Positions 1 to 6,136 of a DNA stretch of 14,662 nucleotides are shown piece by piece. Numbering within the stretch: position 1 is the stretch's first letter; every line of letters starts with the position of its first letter. Below the pieces are notes generated by a model. The model was not told the origin of the DNA. It saw nothing but the letters and a program-made list of their open reading frames with translations, and searched no databases. The translations under genes were made by a program, and so were the position numbers. The stretch comes from JAABQT01 sp041488375 (GTDB lineage: Bacteria > Pseudomonadota > Gammaproteobacteria > Burkholderiales > SG8-39): the NCBI GenBank assembly GCA_041488375.1, contig JBGPPD010000056.1:1-14662 (forward strand). The letters run 5' to 3'.

Positions 1-450
1 ACGATCCTGTGGATGCCCACCGGGTCTCCCAAGTACCGCGAGCCCGCGCGCACGAGTGCGGCGCACCGCGTCGCCATGCTGCGGCTCGCCATCGAGGGCG
101 AGCCGCGCTACGCGATCGACGAGCGCGAGCTGGCGCCCGGACATTCCGGCTACACGGTGGACACGCTGAACAGCCTGGGCGGCAAGCCGGTGCTGCTGCT
201 CGGCGCCGACCAGTACGCCAAGTTCGAGACCTGGCACCGCTGGCCGGCGGTGCTCGAACTCGCCAGCATCGCAGTTTTCGCCCGGCCCGGCTGGACTGCC
301 CCCGACGGCCGGGTGCAAAGCGTGGCTTTCGAACCGATGAACATTTCAGCGAGCGAAATCCGCGCGCGCCTCGCGCGCGGCGCGGACATTTCGGCCATGG
401 TGCCCGCCAAGGTGCTCGACTACATCCGGCGGCACGGCCTGTACCGCTGA
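1..450 (+). CDS. nadD: Nicotinate-nucleotide adenylyltransferase, 3' part (5' end outside window)
   Basis: NadD joins nicotinate mononucleotide and ATP to give deamido-NAD, a late step of NAD synthesis in the cytoplasm. The reading frame is open from base 1, so the N-terminal nucleotide-binding motif lies outside the window. The visible 149 codons show family landmarks: WMPTGSPKYRE near the start, SGYTVDTL in the middle, GADQYAKFETWHRW (the GxDxxxxxxxW block) and, near the C-terminus, ISASEIRARLARG, equivalent to the ISSTxIR nucleotide-binding motif. The protein ends normally (YIRRHGLYR). Its TGA stop shares one base with the ATG of rsfS, the usual nadD-rsfS linkage, so the two are almost certainly co-transcribed. 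An internal ATG at 13 is not taken as the start because homologous sequence continues upstream of it. Confidence 0.93.
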   Translation, partial: TILWMPTGSPKYREPARTSAAHRVAMLRLAIEGEPRYAIDERELAPGHSGYTVDTLNSLGGKPVLLLGADQYAKFETWHRWPAVLELASIAVFARPGWTAPDGRVQSVAFEPMNISASEIRARLARGADISAMVPAKVLDYIRRHGLYR

Positions 451-839
451 TGGATATCCGCAAGAAGCAGCGCGCGGTGGTCGACGCCCTCGAAGACGTC
501 AAGGGCCGCGACATCGTGGTGTTCAACGTCGGGCGCTTGTCGGCCTTCTTCGAGCGCGTGGTGATCGCCAGCGCCGACTCCAACCGCCAGGTGAAGGCGC
601 TCGCCGACAGCGTGCAGGACAAGCTGCGGGCCATGGGTGCGCGGGTGCACGGGGTCGAGGGCCAGGTGAGCGGCGAGTGGGTGCTGGTGGACCTGGGCGA
701 CATCGTGGTGCACGTGATGCACCCGGCGGTGCGCAGCCATTACAACCTGGAGGAGATCTGGGGCGGCAAGCAGGTGAAGCTGGCGGGCCCCGTGAAGGTT
801 GCGCGTGGCAAAGCTGCTGCTCGTCGCGCACGGCGCTAG
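450..839 (+). CDS. rsfS: Ribosome silencing factor RsfS
   Basis: RsfS (Iojap/YbeB/DUF143 family) binds ribosomal protein L14 on the large subunit and blocks subunit joining when nutrients are short. The product is 129 aa, typical for the family. Recognisable stretches are the N-terminal helix MDIRKKQRAVVDALEDVKG, the core DIVVFNV and FFERVVIASADSNRQVKALAD, then GEWVLVDLGDIVVHVMHP and YNLEEIWGG near the end. The ATG at 450 overlaps the nadD stop by one base (TGATG). The same frame is open back to base 9, but that extension only reads nadD out of frame. The Arg/Ala-rich tail (RGKAAARRARR) is variable in the family and overlaps the beginning of rlmH. Confidence 0.95.
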   Translation: MDIRKKQRAVVDALEDVKGRDIVVFNVGRLSAFFERVVIASADSNRQVKALADSVQDKLRAMGARVHGVEGQVSGEWVLVDLGDIVVHVMHPAVRSHYNLEEIWGGKQVKLAGPVKVARGKAAARRARR

Positions 840-1203
840 GCTGCGCGGCTGGGCGCTCGAGGCGCGCGACCAGTACCTCTCCCGCATGCCGCGCGGCTAC
901 GCGGTGGCATGCGTGCCGCGCGTGCCCAAGGGGGCGCGCATCGTCGCGCTGGACGAGCGCGGGCGCGAGCTCAGCAGCGCGCAGCTGGCGGTGCAGATCG
1001 GCCGGTGGATCGGCGATGCGGCGCCCACCGCGTTCGTCGTCGGCGGCCCCGACGGGCTGGACTCGCAGACAAGAAAGGACGCCGCGCTGCTGCTGCGCCT
1101 GTCCTCGCTCACGCTGCCGCACGCCCTCGCCCAAGTCGTGCTCGCCGAGCAGCTGTATCGCGCGGCGACGCTGCTCACCGGGCACCCGTATCACCGGGAG
1201 TAG
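805..1203 (+). CDS. rlmH: 23S rRNA (pseudouridine1915-N3)-methyltransferase, shortened form
   Basis: RlmH is a small SPOUT methyltransferase that methylates pseudouridine 1915 in helix 69 of 23S rRNA on the assembled ribosome. The C-terminal half is convincing: VALDERGR, FVVGGPDGLD, LSSLTLPHALAQVVLAEQLYRAATLL and the terminal HPYHRE. The GTG at 805 is preferred because GAAGG (794-798) lies six bases upstream; a TTG at 799 has no spacing from it. This gives 132 aa against about 155 in the family. The loss is internal: after YLSRMPRGYAVA the sequence goes almost at once to VPKGARIVALDERG, dropping roughly 20 residues that normally form a strand and helix. The usual N-terminal VGHKMPxW is also altered (VAHGARLRGW). 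It overlaps rsfS by 35 bases. The family call is firm; full activity is not assured. Confidence 0.88.
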   Translation: MAKLLLVAHGARLRGWALEARDQYLSRMPRGYAVACVPRVPKGARIVALDERGRELSSAQLAVQIGRWIGDAAPTAFVVGGPDGLDSQTRKDAALLLRLSSLTLPHALAQVVLAEQLYRAATLLTGHPYHRE

Positions 1204-1206
1204 CCC

Positions 1207-1215
1207 TGCTAAACT
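1207..1215 (+). promoter_or_regulatory. Possible extended -10 promoter element before maf
   Basis: TGCTAAACT fits an extended -10 (TGn followed by TAAACT, four of six matches to TATAAT). It lies in the 30-base gap between rlmH and maf, with transcription expected to begin a few bases before the maf ATG. No good -35 hexamer is seen at the usual distance, so this is a weak call; maf may simply be read from the upstream operon. Confidence 0.25.
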
Positions 1216-1231
1216 GCGCCGCTCGGCGCAG
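1214..1231 (+). promoter_or_regulatory. GC-rich hairpin just before the maf start codon
   Basis: A perfect 7-base inverted repeat, CTGCGCC and GGCGCAG with loop GCTC, ends two bases before the maf ATG at 1234. It occupies the position where a ribosome binding site would sit, and no purine-rich Shine-Dalgarno is visible. No T-run follows, so it is not a standard terminator. A translational role is inference. Confidence 0.4.
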
Positions 1232-1233
1232 CC

Positions 1234-1878
1234 ATGGCCACATCCTCGGGAATCGACCGCAGCATCTATCTCGCCTCGCGCAGCCCGCGCCGGCGCGAAC
1301 TGCTCGGGCACATCGGCGTCAAGTTCCACCTGCTGCTGTTCCGCAACCGGCCGGGCGTGGCGCCGGACGTGGATGAAGACCCGCTGCCGGACGAGGAGCC
1401 GCGCGACTACGTGGTGCGCGTGGCGCGCGCCAAGGCCGCCGCCGGCTGGCAGCGCATGCTCGAGCGCAACCTGCCGCGCGCCCCGGTGCTCGCCGCCGAC
1501 ACCACCGTGGCGCTGGGCAAGCGCATCTACGGCAAGCCCGCCAACCGCCGCGACGCCGAGTCCATGCTCGCCGAGCTCTCAGGCAAGCGCCACGAGGTGC
1601 TGACCGCGGTGGTGGTGAAGTTCGACGACCAGGTGGAGACGGCGTTGTCGGTGTCGGAGGTGCAGTTCCGCGAGCTCAGCGCCGAGGAGGTCCGCGACTA
1701 CGTCGCCACCGGCGAGTCCGACGACAAGGCGGGCGCCTACGCGATCCAGGGTCGCGCCGCCCTGTTCGTGGCCGAGATCCGCGGCAGCCAGTCGGGCATC
1801 GTCGGCCTGCCGCTGTACGAGACGGCGCAATTGCTGCAGAAGATGGGGGCTTCGCGTGACCGAAGAGGTGCTCGTTAA
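1234..1878 (+). CDS. maf: Maf-family nucleoside triphosphate pyrophosphatase (YhdE-like dTTP/UTP type)
   Basis: Maf proteins hydrolyse non-canonical or excess nucleoside triphosphates to monophosphates plus pyrophosphate. The 214-aa product has the SxSPRR substrate loop (ASRSPRRRELL, residues 14-24), the catalytic Asp of VLAADTTVAL (Asp89), a conserved Lys in YGKP (Lys101), DKAGAYAIQG with Gln172, and the C-terminal VGLPLYET. Overall layout is closest to E. coli YhdE, which acts on dTTP and UTP, rather than YceF; this subfamily choice is less certain than the family. It is 15-20 residues longer than YhdE, mostly from an acidic, Pro-rich insertion around residues 38-56. The ATG at 1234 follows rlmH by 30 bases, and the gene overlaps rng by 23 bases, suggesting translational coupling. 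Confidence 0.93.
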   Translation: MATSSGIDRSIYLASRSPRRRELLGHIGVKFHLLLFRNRPGVAPDVDEDPLPDEEPRDYVVRVARAKAAAGWQRMLERNLPRAPVLAADTTVALGKRIYGKPANRRDAESMLAELSGKRHEVLTAVVVKFDDQVETALSVSEVQFRELSAEEVRDYVATGESDDKAGAYAIQGRAALFVAEIRGSQSGIVGLPLYETAQLLQKMGASRDRRGAR

Positions 1879-3313
1879 CATCACGCCGCAGGAAACGCGC
1901 GTGGCGGTGGTGCACGCCGGCGCGGTGCAGGAACTGCTGATCGAGCGCGCCGCGAGCCGCGGCTTGGTGGGCAACATCTACATGGGGCGCGTGGCGCGCG
2001 TGCTGCCGGGCATGCAGTCGGCCTTCGTCGAGGTGGGCCTCGAGCGCGCGGCGTTCCTGCACGTGGCCGACATCTGGGAGGAGCGCCGGCCGAGCGGGGA
2101 GGCCTCGAAGCCCATCGAGAAAGTGCTGGCCGAGGGCCAGCCGCTGCTGGTGCAGGTGGTGAAGGACCCCATCGGCACCAAGGGCGCGCGCCTGACGACG
2201 CAGGTGTCGATCGCCGGGCGCATGCTCGTCTACCTGCCGCAGGACCCGCACATCGGCATCTCGCAGAGGATCGAGGACGAGAACGGCCGCCAGGCGCTGC
2301 GCGAGAAGGTGAAGGCGCTGCTGCCGCCCGAGGAGAAGGGCGGCTTTATCATCCGCACGCTGGCGGAAGGCGCGGGCGACGCGGAACTGGCGGCCGACAT
2401 CGCGTTCCTGCGCCGCCTGTGGGCCGACGTCCGCGAGCGGTCCCTGGGGGCCGCGCCGCCCAAGCTGCTGTACCAGGACCTGTCGCTGGCGCAGCGCGTG
2501 CTGCGCGACATGGTGGGCGAGGACACCAGCGCGATGAAAGTGGACTCGCGCGAGAACTTCCAGAAGCTCGCCGCCTTCGCCGAAACCTATACGCCCAAGG
2601 TGCGCGCCAAGCTCGAACACTACACCGGCGAGCGGCCGCTGTTCGACCTGTACAACGTCGAGCCGGAGATCGAGAAGGCCTTGTCGCGGCGCGTGGACCT
2701 GAAATCCGGTGGCACGCTGTTCATCGACCAGACCGAGGCGATGACCACCATCGACGTCAACACCGGCGGCTTCGTCGGCCTGCGCAATTTCGACGACACG
2801 GTGTTCAAGACCAACCTCGAGGCGGCGCAGGCGATCGCGCGCCAGCTCAGGCTGCGCAACCTGGGCGGCATCATCATCGTGGACTTCATCGACATGCAGA
2901 GCGAGGAGCACCGCGCCGCGGTGCTGGAGGAGCTGAAGAAGGCGCTCTCGCGCGACCGCACGCGCATGACGGTGAACGGCTTCACGCAGCTCGGCTTGGT
3001 GGAGATGACCAGGAAGAGGACGCGCGAATCGCTGGCGCACGTGCTGTGCGAGCCCTGCCCGATGTGCACCGGGCGCGGCGCGGTGAAGACCGCGCGCACC
3101 GTGTGCTACGAGATCCTGCGCGAGATCCTGAGGGAGGCGCGCGCCTTCAACGCGCGCGAGTTCCGCGTGCTCGGCGCGCAGAGCGTGATCGACCTCCTGC
3201 AGGAGGAGGAATCGGGCGCCATCGCGATGCTCTCGGATTTCATCGGCAAGCCGATCGCGCTGCAGGTGGAGCCGGGCTATACCCAGGAGCAGTTCGACGT
3301 GGTCCTGATGTAG
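1856..3313 (+). CDS. rng: Ribonuclease G
   Basis: RNase G is the short paralogue of RNase E, an endoribonuclease for single-stranded AU-rich RNA that matures the 5' end of 16S rRNA and degrades some mRNAs. The product is 485 aa, close to the 489 aa of E. coli RNase G, and lacks the long RNase E C-terminal scaffold. It has an S1 domain at about residues 38-120 (GNIYMGRVARVLPGMQSAFV), then the catalytic domain with Asp300 in TTIDVNTG and Asp343 in IIIVDFIDM, the two magnesium-binding aspartates. The CPMC zinc-link (Cys401 and Cys404) that pairs subunits follows. The start is GTG at 1856, inside the maf gene; MTEEVLVNITPQETRVA is the expected N-terminus. The gene ends 11 bases before the convergent anti-sigma gene, with no clear terminator between them. 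Confidence 0.97.
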   Translation: MTEEVLVNITPQETRVAVVHAGAVQELLIERAASRGLVGNIYMGRVARVLPGMQSAFVEVGLERAAFLHVADIWEERRPSGEASKPIEKVLAEGQPLLVQVVKDPIGTKGARLTTQVSIAGRMLVYLPQDPHIGISQRIEDENGRQALREKVKALLPPEEKGGFIIRTLAEGAGDAELAADIAFLRRLWADVRERSLGAAPPKLLYQDLSLAQRVLRDMVGEDTSAMKVDSRENFQKLAAFAETYTPKVRAKLEHYTGERPLFDLYNVEPEIEKALSRRVDLKSGGTLFIDQTEAMTTIDVNTGGFVGLRNFDDTVFKTNLEAAQAIARQLRLRNLGGIIIVDFIDMQSEEHRAAVLEELKKALSRDRTRMTVNGFTQLGLVEMTRKRTRESLAHVLCEPCPMCTGRGAVKTARTVCYEILREILREARAFNAREFRVLGAQSVIDLLQEEESGAIAMLSDFIGKPIALQVEPGYTQEQFDVVLM

Positions 3314-3324
3314 CGGCCGGCCTG

Positions 3325-4077
3325 CTACTGGCGCCCCGACGCCAGGCGGATGAAATCTTCGAGCTCCTTGCGATTCAGGTCGGAAACCGCCCAGTACTGC
3401 AAGCCGCCGGCGCTGAACGGCTCGATGTTGAAGCCGTTGCGCTCGGCGGCCGCGGAGGAGACCGGCTTGCCGGGCCAGACGAAAAGGTCGATCGTGTGCC
3501 GGCGGCGCTTGTAGACAAGCACCGCCGCCGGCTTTCCGTCGATGTAGTCCAGCCGGGCCCCGACGAGCGGAAAGCCCTCGCCCGAGAAGTCCGTCACGCG
3601 GGGGGAAAACGGCAGGCGATCGCTGAGCCAGGGCTTGACGGTGTGCTGGTCGGACGAGGCGACTTCGATGATCCGTTCCGAAAGCGTGGCGCGGACATGG
3701 CTCGCGACCACTTCGCGGGCGAGAAGCTCGCTTTCGGAGGGCCCCGTGAACACGGCGCCGACGCCGAGCCCCAGCGCCATCGCGGCCGCCAGCGCCGCCA
3801 TGGGTCGCAGCCAGGGCAGGTCGAAGAAGCGCGGCTTGCGCGGCGCCGGCTCGGGGCGCCCATCTGCCAACGACGACCGGATACGGGCGGCGAGCGCCTG
3901 CGGCGCCGCGTGATAGGCCGCTTTGTCGCGCACGGCGGCCGACATGTCGCGCAGCCACTCGTACTGCGAGCGCAATCGCGCATTCTGCGCAAGGCGCGCT
4001 TCGAGCGCGACCGCGTTGGCGGGATCGAGCTCTCCGTCGACGTAGGCCTGCAGCAGCTTCGTTTCGTCGTTGTTCAT
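3325..4077 (-). CDS. Membrane-bound anti-sigma factor
   Basis: Encoded immediately after an ECF sigma factor, with a 4-base ATGA overlap, this 250-aa protein has anti-sigma architecture. An N-terminal cytoplasmic domain of about 85 residues (LLQAYVDGELDPANAVALEA, typical of the RsiW/COG5662 type) is followed by one membrane segment at about 91-111 (PMAALAAAMALGLGVGAVF) and a periplasmic domain of about 135 residues. The periplasmic part contains SSDQHTVKPW, FPLVGARLDYIDGKPAAVLVY and IDLFVWP, a pattern I recall from anti-sigma proteins of many proteobacterial ECF operons. There are no cysteines at all, so the His-Cys-Cys zinc motif of ZAS-type anti-sigma factors is absent. It presumably holds the sigma factor inactive until an envelope signal arrives; the signal is unknown. 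Confidence 0.88.
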   Translation of the reverse strand: MNNDETKLLQAYVDGELDPANAVALEARLAQNARLRSQYEWLRDMSAAVRDKAAYHAAPQALAARIRSSLADGRPEPAPRKPRFFDLPWLRPMAALAAAMALGLGVGAVFTGPSESELLAREVVASHVRATLSERIIEVASSDQHTVKPWLSDRLPFSPRVTDFSGEGFPLVGARLDYIDGKPAAVLVYKRRRHTIDLFVWPGKPVSSAAAERNGFNIEPFSAGGLQYWAVSDLNRKELEDFIRLASGRQ

Positions 4078-4595
4078 CGGTGCGCCTCCATCCCGGCGGC
4101 CGAGGCGATGACGCGCACGGAGTCGGCCAGCAGCCGGCGGGCGCGGGCAAGGCGCGACATCACGGTGCCGATTGGAACGTCCGCGATGCGTGCAATGTCC
4201 TTGTAGGACAGGTCTTCGAGCTCGCGCAGGATCAGGACCTCGCGAAACTGGGCCGGCAGCGCCGCGATCGCCTCGTTCAGCATGCGCCGGTCGAGGCTGC
4301 GGGCGACGAGCGTTTCCGGGCTATGCGCGTTCTCGTCAACCATGTCCTCGTCGAGCGCTGCGATGTCCCCCGGTCGGCACTTCTCCAGCCAGCTGAAAGC
4401 GACGTTGCGCACGATCGAAAGCAGCCACGGCCGCGCCTCGCCGCGCAAGCCGTCGAAGAACCGGTAGGCGCGCAGGGCGGAATCCTGGACCACGTCCTGC
4501 GCGTCCTGGTCATTGCGCGTGAGCCAGCGCGCCAGGTTGTAGGCGGCGTCCAGGTGGGGCAGCACCTGCTGCTCGAAGCGTGAGCGGGAGTCCAT
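4074..4595 (-). CDS. ECF-family RNA polymerase sigma factor
   Basis: A 173-aa sigma-70 family protein reduced to regions 2 and 4, as in ECF (group IV) sigma factors. Region 2 spans about residues 10-75, with DAQDVVQDSALRAYRFF for core binding and -10 recognition. Region 4 spans about 105-160: ALPAQFREVLILRELEDLSY, then KDIARIADVPIGTVMSRLAR, the helix-turn-helix that reads the -35 element. The ATG at 4595 is the only sensible start; the cupredoxin gene ends 21 bases upstream on the same strand. It overlaps the anti-sigma gene by four bases, so the pair is probably made in fixed ratio. A likely target promoter lies at 5907-5935 upstream of the operon, which would make the system autoregulated. 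I cannot place it confidently in a numbered ECF group. Confidence 0.95.
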   Translation of the reverse strand: MDSRSRFEQQVLPHLDAAYNLARWLTRNDQDAQDVVQDSALRAYRFFDGLRGEARPWLLSIVRNVAFSWLEKCRPGDIAALDEDMVDENAHSPETLVARSLDRRMLNEAIAALPAQFREVLILRELEDLSYKDIARIADVPIGTVMSRLARARRLLADSVRVIASAAGMEAHR

Positions 4596-4616
4596 CGCGA
4601 GGCCGCAATTCTAGCG

Positions 4617-4973
4617 TCAGGCCAGCACCGTGATTTTGCCGCTCATGCGCTCGTGGCCATCGCCGCAGAAGATGTCGCACAGGTACACGAATGTGCCGAC
4701 CCTGTCCGGCGTGAAGCGGACGCGAGCCACCTGGCCCGGGATGATGTCCGCGCGGATGCCGAAGTCGGGGCAATTGAAGCCCATCACGACGTCGGCCGTG
4801 GTGAACTCAAGAATCGCCGGGACTCCTTTCTTGAGCGTCACCTCCGGTGGCAGGTAGACGAACTTGCGCGCGACTATCCCGCGCACCTGGGCCTTCGGGC
4901 CGGCGAGTGCAAACGCGCCGATCCCGGCGAAGGCGGCGCCAAGGGCCGCCGACATGAACCGCCGGCGTTTCAT
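4617..4973 (-). CDS. Tat-exported cupredoxin-domain protein with CuA-like motif
   Basis: A 118-aa single-domain protein. The first 25 residues form a twin-arginine signal (KRRRFMSAALG, then a hydrophobic stretch to about Ala24), so export to the periplasm in folded form is likely. The rest resembles the C-terminal copper domain of cytochrome oxidase subunit II and nitrous oxide reductase: FGIRADIIPG, RFTPDRVGTF and then CDIFCGDGHERM. That last motif gives Cys99, Cys103, His107 and Met110 in the C-x3-C-x3-H-x2-M spacing of a CuA centre. The upstream CuA histidine, usually in a V-H-G-F context, is replaced by Met64 (DVVMGFN), with Cys68 close by. The ATG at 4973 overlaps the phosphoesterase stop by four bases. 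A longer upstream frame exists but reads antisense of nothing known and would bury the signal peptide. Confidence 0.85.
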   Translation of the reverse strand: MKRRRFMSAALGAAFAGIGAFALAGPKAQVRGIVARKFVYLPPEVTLKKGVPAILEFTTADVVMGFNCPDFGIRADIIPGQVARVRFTPDRVGTFVYLCDIFCGDGHERMSGKITVLA

Positions 4974-5878
4974 GCACGCGGCACCGGATATTCGGCAATC
5001 GTGATTGCCGCCGGCTTTTCCGTCTCGATCTCGCGGAACCCGAGGCCGCGGTACGGCTGCGCAGGATCCCACATCAGCGGCACGCGTTGGGGCTGCGAAC
5101 CGGGCGCCGGCAGCGGGAAGATGAGCGACTTCGCCGCGTGGTGCTCGATGTGGGCGGTCTTGTAGTGGTGCTCCTGGTGGATGTGCCCATAGAAGACCGT
5201 CACGTTCCGATACGGCATGAGGAGCACGATGGCCCGGTCGCCATCGCGCGTCGCCCAGTCCCATTGCGGGTAGAGGGGAAACAACGGCCGGTGCGTCAGC
5301 ACCACGATGCGGGCGTCGCGGGCCTGCTTGTCCAGGTCCTGCTTCAGCCAGTCGAGCTGCTCGTCGCCGAGGAGCGCGCGGGGGTCGGACACGTTGTCGA
5401 GCACGATGAAATGCACGCCCTTGTGATCGAACGTGTAGTGCGTGGGGCCGAAGAACTCCTGGAAGGCCGCGCTGCGGTCGAGCGAGCCGTCGTGCTCGCC
5501 CGGCATGAAGCGGATGTTGCGGTTCTTCAGCTCCCCCACCATGTCGCGGAACAGCGCGAGTCGGCGCCGGCGCTCCTTCGGATCGTCGGTGGTGTGCGTC
5601 AGATCCCCGGTGAAAACGATGAAATCGGGCTGCGTTTGCAGCGCATTCACCGCGGCGATCGCCTTGGGAAGCGTGCCCAGCGCATCCGGGTTGGGCGCAC
5701 CCTGGAAGCCGATGTGCGTGTCGGATAGCTGGACAAAGTAGAACTCGTCCGCGGTATCGCCGGAACCGCCGGCGCCGCCCGGGCGCCCCATCGGTTCGGC
5801 GCCCCGCGCGAGGGCCGAGGCGAACACCACTCCTCCCATGCCCGCCAATTTCATGAACTGCCTGCGATCCAGGGTCAT
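4970..5878 (-). CDS. Tat-exported calcineurin-like metallophosphoesterase
   Basis: A 302-aa predicted periplasmic phosphoesterase, first gene of the ECF operon. Residues 1-27 are a Tat signal (DRRQFMKLAG with Ala-rich core). The mature part carries all five calcineurin-like blocks: LSDTHIG (Asp53, His55), FTGDLTH (Asp92), PGEHD (Glu128, His129), VLTHRP (His196) and GHIHQ (His232, His234). These normally bind two metal ions and cleave phosphomonoesters or diesters; the substrate cannot be told from sequence. The third block usually reads GNHD or GNHE, so Glu128 replaces the metal-binding Asn. The start at 5878 is supported by GGAG at 5885-5888 (read leftwards) six bases before ATG, and by the signal peptide; an upstream ATG at 6052 would prepend over 50 unlikely residues. 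Confidence 0.9.
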   Translation of the reverse strand: MTLDRRQFMKLAGMGGVVFASALARGAEPMGRPGGAGGSGDTADEFYFVQLSDTHIGFQGAPNPDALGTLPKAIAAVNALQTQPDFIVFTGDLTHTTDDPKERRRRLALFRDMVGELKNRNIRFMPGEHDGSLDRSAAFQEFFGPTHYTFDHKGVHFIVLDNVSDPRALLGDEQLDWLKQDLDKQARDARIVVLTHRPLFPLYPQWDWATRDGDRAIVLLMPYRNVTVFYGHIHQEHHYKTAHIEHHAAKSLIFPLPAPGSQPQRVPLMWDPAQPYRGLGFREIETEKPAAITIAEYPVPRA

Positions 5879-5906
5879 GCCACGCTCCGTTAGGGTAGAC
5901 GTGTGC

Positions 5907-5935
5907 AAGACCGGCGGGGGCGGCGATTTATTCCC
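5907..5935 (-). promoter_or_regulatory. Likely ECF sigma promoter of the phosphoesterase-cupredoxin-sigma-anti-sigma operon
   Basis: On the minus strand GGGAATAAA (5935-5927) is followed by GTCTT (5911-5907). Counted as GGAATAA then GTCTT, the spacer is 16 bases, the usual ECF layout of a GGAA-type -35 and a GTC/TCT-type -10. Transcription would begin around 5900, leaving a leader of about 20 bases that contains the GGAG ribosome binding site at 5888-5885. Placement and spacing support use by the sigma factor encoded three genes downstream; this match is by eye, without a scored matrix. Confidence 0.55.
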
Positions 5936-6030
5936 GCGGCGTCGGCTGCAGGCGCGCGTGGGGCATCGGCCGCCCCTGCGCATTGCTCCGGTTGTCTCCC
6001 TCCGGCACGACGCGATAGCCGCCGGCGTCC

Positions 6031-6039
6031 TGCTACGAT
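6031..6039 (+). promoter_or_regulatory. Possible extended -10 element for the amidase gene
   Basis: TGCTACGAT fits TGn plus TACGAT (four of six matches to TATAAT). It sits about 100 bases before the amidase start, in the 258-base gap between the divergent phosphoesterase and amidase genes. No convincing -35 hexamer is found upstream. Apart from this and the ECF promoter on the other strand, I see nothing else clear in the gap. Confidence 0.25.
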
Positions 6040-6136
6040 GCAAGATCGGCAATCCGGACCACCGACGCCCTCACCCAAGCCACCCGCCAGCGGCGCCGGA
6101 CTACGCTCCCGAACCCGGAGACCCCTGCAATCTCGC

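Noticed and set aside
1676..4150. 824-codon open frame on the minus strand across maf, rng and the anti-sigma region
   Set aside because: It is antisense to well-recognised genes, has low-complexity His/Arg/Ala-rich content and no family motif. Such frames are expected opposite GC-rich coding sequence.
2419..4206. 595-codon plus-strand frame through rng and the anti-sigma gene
   Set aside because: It is out of frame with RNase G and antisense to the anti-sigma gene; no motifs, composition artefact.
4974..5264. Upstream extension of the cupredoxin frame
   Set aside because: It overlaps the phosphoesterase in another frame and would place about 97 unlikely residues before a good Tat signal; the ATG at 4973 with the ATGA overlap is preferred.
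5879..6052. Upstream extension of the phosphoesterase to an ATG at 6052
   Set aside because: The Tat signal, the GGAG site and the ECF promoter all point to the start at 5878.
5903..6136. Upstream extension of the amidase to an ATG at 5903 or 6038
   Set aside because: The extra residues are Pro/Arg/Ala-rich and unlike amidase N-termini; they overlap the divergent promoter region.
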